7,100 bases of DNA from UBA4582 sp047630175. GTDB taxonomy: Bacteria > Pseudomonadota > Gammaproteobacteria > Pseudomonadales > Azotimanducaceae. The position numbers and the translations under genes are program-made. The DNA lies in the NCBI GenBank assembly GCA_047630175.1, contig JBLHVI010000128.1, positions 1 to 7,100 on the forward strand, in the 5' to 3' direction. Below are positions 5,172 through 7,100 of the stretch, in pieces. The notes beneath the pieces were generated by a model. The model saw only the letters and a list, made by a program, of their open reading frames with translations. It did no database searches and was not told the DNA's origin. Every line of letters begins with the position of its first letter. The stretch's first letter is position 1.

Positions 5172-6857
5172 ATGACAGAAAGTTTTGCAGACTTATTTGA
5201 AGAGAGTATGCAAACGATTGATATGCAATCCGGCTCGATTATTTCGGGTCTGGTAGTCGACATCGACAGTGAGTGGGTGACTGTCCACGCCGGTCTGAAA
5301 TCAGAAGGCGTTATCCCCCGCATCCAGTTTCTTGATGAAGCCGGTAACTTGGAGGTTGCCGTTGGTGATACGGTTCAGGTTGCTATGGAAGCAGTCGATG
5401 ATGGCTTCGGTGAAACGCGCCTCTCTCGTGAGAAGGCCAAGCGTGCTGAAAGCTGGATGATGCTCGAGAAGGTCTACGAAGATCAGGAAGTCATCAAAGG
5501 TATCATTAGTGGTCGCGTTAAGGGTGGTTTCACCGTTGAAATTCGCGACGTACGTGCCTTCCTACCGGGATCACTTGTGGATGTTCGGCCCCTACGAGAA
5601 ACAGAACATCTCGAAGGCAAGGAACTGGAATTCAAGGTTATTAAACTCGACCAGAAGCGTAACAACGTGGTTGTTTCACGTCGCGCCGTACTCGAAGAAG
5701 AGAACAGTGCTGAACGCGAGCAGTTGCTCGAAAGCTTGCAAGAAGGTCAGGAAGTTAAAGGTATCGTCAAAAACCTCACCGACTACGGTGCATTCGTTGA
5801 CTTGGGCGGCGTAGATGGTCTGTTACACATCACCGATATGGCTTGGAAGCGTATCAAGCACCCAAGCGAGATTGTGGCTGTTGGTGACGAAATCAACGTT
5901 AAGGTCCTCAAGTTTGATCGCGAGCGTAATCGTGTGTCATTAGGCCTCAAGCAATTGGGTGAAGATCCATGGGTCTTGATCACCAATCGCTACCCAGAAG
6001 GTACGCGAACCAATGCGAAAGTTACCAACCTGACAGACTACGGTTGTTTTGCTGAGCTTGAGGAAGGCGTCGAAGGCTTAGTACACGTGTCTGAAATGGA
6101 TTGGACTAACCGCAACATTCACCCCAGCAAGGTTGTGCAGGTAGGTGACGAAGTTGAAGTTATGGTACTGGATATCGACGAGGAACGTCGTCGTATTAGC
6201 CTAGGTATTAAGCAATGTCAGGGCAATCCTTGGGAGCAGTTCGCTGTTCAGCATCTCAAAGGCGACAACATCAAGGGTTACATCAAGTCCATCACTGACT
6301 TCGGTATCTTTATTGGTCTTGAAGGCAACATCGATGGTTTGGTGCACTTGTCAGACATCTCTTGGAACGAGCCAGGTGAGCAAGCCGTTCGTCGCTTCAC
6401 CAAGGGTGACGAGATTGAGACTGTGATCTTGTCAATCGACGCAGAACGCGAGCGTATATCCTTAGGGCTTAAGCAGTTGGAAGAAGATCCTTTCACCAAC
6501 TATGTTGCGGTTAATGAACGCGGCCATATCGTTATGGGTAAGGTTAAGGAAGTTGATGCCAAGCAAGCCATTATCGAGATGGCCGATGAAGTCGACGGTA
6601 TCCTTAAAGCGTCTGAGATTAGTCAAGACCGTGTTGAAGATGCACGTAATGCGCTAAGCGTTGGTGAAGACATCGAGGTGAAGATCATCAGTGTGGATCG
6701 TAAGAACCGCATTCTCGGAGTCTCTGTCAAAGCTAAGGACATGGCCGATGAAGAACTGGCTGTGAAAGAGCATCGTGAGAAAGACAACGAAGTCAGCCCG
6801 ACTACCCTTGGTGACCTGATCAAGCAGCAAATGGATCTGGGTTCTTCCGACGACTAG
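5172..6857 (+). CDS. rpsA: 30S ribosomal protein S1
   Basis: S1 binds mRNA on the small ribosomal subunit and is needed for initiation on structured or weak-Shine-Dalgarno messages. From ATG 5172 it has 561 residues (E. coli 557) and six S1 (OB-fold) domains at about 21-87, 105-172, 192-260, 277-347, 364-434 and 451-520, the same register as E. coli, which supports this start. Domains 1-2 are the divergent ribosome-binding pair; domains 3-6 show canonical S1 motifs such as VKNLTDYGAFVDLGGVDGLLHITDMAW and SLGLKQLGEDPW. The tail SPTTLGDLIKQQMDLGSSDD resembles pseudomonad S1. In-frame ATGs at 5124, 5154 and 5163 would add 16, 6 or 3 residues. 5124 follows AAGG at good spacing but adds unconserved residues across a hairpin. 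5154 has only a weak GGGA. Its own promoter and leader control are likely. Confidence 0.97.
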   Translation: MTESFADLFEESMQTIDMQSGSIISGLVVDIDSEWVTVHAGLKSEGVIPRIQFLDEAGNLEVAVGDTVQVAMEAVDDGFGETRLSREKAKRAESWMMLEKVYEDQEVIKGIISGRVKGGFTVEIRDVRAFLPGSLVDVRPLRETEHLEGKELEFKVIKLDQKRNNVVVSRRAVLEEENSAEREQLLESLQEGQEVKGIVKNLTDYGAFVDLGGVDGLLHITDMAWKRIKHPSEIVAVGDEINVKVLKFDRERNRVSLGLKQLGEDPWVLITNRYPEGTRTNAKVTNLTDYGCFAELEEGVEGLVHVSEMDWTNRNIHPSKVVQVGDEVEVMVLDIDEERRRISLGIKQCQGNPWEQFAVQHLKGDNIKGYIKSITDFGIFIGLEGNIDGLVHLSDISWNEPGEQAVRRFTKGDEIETVILSIDAERERISLGLKQLEEDPFTNYVAVNERGHIVMGKVKEVDAKQAIIEMADEVDGILKASEISQDRVEDARNALSVGEDIEVKIISVDRKNRILGVSVKAKDMADEELAVKEHREKDNEVSPTTLGDLIKQQMDLGSSDD

Positions 6858-6888
6858 GTAGAGTAGGAAGTTAGGGATAGTACTAAGG

Positions 6889-7100
6889 ATGACCAAGTCG
6901 GAACTGATAGAGAAGATAGCCTCGGTTCAGCATCAGCTGTCCGCCAAAGATGTCGAGTTGGCGGTCAAAATGATGCTGGATCAGATGGCAGAGGCGCTAG
7001 CCGGAGGTGATCGAATTGAAATTCGTGGCTTCGGCAGCTTCTCTCTCCACTATCGGCCCCCCCGGCTTGGTCGTAATCCTAAAACAGGCGAAAAAGTTGA
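6889..7100 (+). CDS. ihfB: Integration host factor subunit beta (3'-truncated by window)
   Basis: IHF-beta pairs with IHF-alpha to bind and sharply bend DNA in transcription, replication and recombination. The frame is open from ATG 6889 to the window end, giving 70 codons of about 95 expected. MTKSELIEKIA is the standard beta-subunit N-terminus, and ERIEIRGFGSFSLHYR-like sequence (here DRIEIRGFGSFSLHYRPPRLGRNPKTGEKV) continues into the DNA-binding arm, with the intercalating proline at P64 in RNPKTG. It starts 31 bp after rpsA, the usual neighbour in gammaproteobacteria. AAGG directly abuts the ATG and is too close to serve; AGGGA (6873-6877) is the more plausible, somewhat distant, ribosome site. 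A run of seven Cs lies at 7057-7063. Confidence 0.95.
   Translation, partial: MTKSELIEKIASVQHQLSAKDVELAVKMMLDQMAEALAGGDRIEIRGFGSFSLHYRPPRLGRNPKTGEKV

Overview
The window is a chromosomal segment of a gammaproteobacterium carrying housekeeping genes, all on the + strand: the 3' part of gyrA, then pheA, hisC, tyrA, cmk, rpsA and the 5' part of ihfB. RpsA shows the Pseudomonas-like signature WVTVHAGLKSEGVIP and a GDLIKQQM tail. PheA is a fused chorismate mutase/prephenate dehydratase, and HisC starts in the style of the Pseudomonas HisC2 type. Together these point to the Pseudomonadales/Cellvibrionales side of the class, perhaps a marine lineage; the exact taxon cannot be read from the sequence.

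Layout: 1-755 is the end of DNA gyrase A, with its beta-pinwheel blades and acidic tail. 756-882 is a short non-coding spacer with a 9-bp-stem hairpin and a 16-bp tandem repeat of about 4.4 copies. 883-4857 is a compact aromatic pathway block, pheA-hisC-tyrA-cmk, in which tyrA and cmk overlap by 4 bp. 4858-5171 is a long gene-free leader with a possible promoter and several inverted repeats, some mutually exclusive, before rpsA. 5172-6857 is ribosomal protein S1. 6889 to the end is the beta subunit of integration host factor, truncated by the window edge.

How the genes work together: PheA takes chorismate to prephenate and then phenylpyruvate, and TyrA takes prephenate to 4-hydroxyphenylpyruvate. 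HisC, besides the histidine pathway, is likely to transaminate these keto acids to Phe and Tyr. Cmk, RpsA and IhfB form the conserved downstream end of the classical gammaproteobacterial 'aromatic supraoperon' (gyrA-serC-pheA-hisC-tyrA-aroA-cmk-rpsA-ihfB). Two usual members are missing here: serC between gyrA and pheA, and aroA, normally fused to or following tyrA, between tyrA and cmk.

I found no defence system, mobile element, CRISPR array or unknown multigene system. The most unusual signals are non-coding: the repeat array before pheA, which forms a ladder of overlapping 7-8-residue mini-ORFs ending 2 nt before the pheA ATG, and the rpsA leader, whose inverted repeats cross each other as in a pseudoknot or switch.
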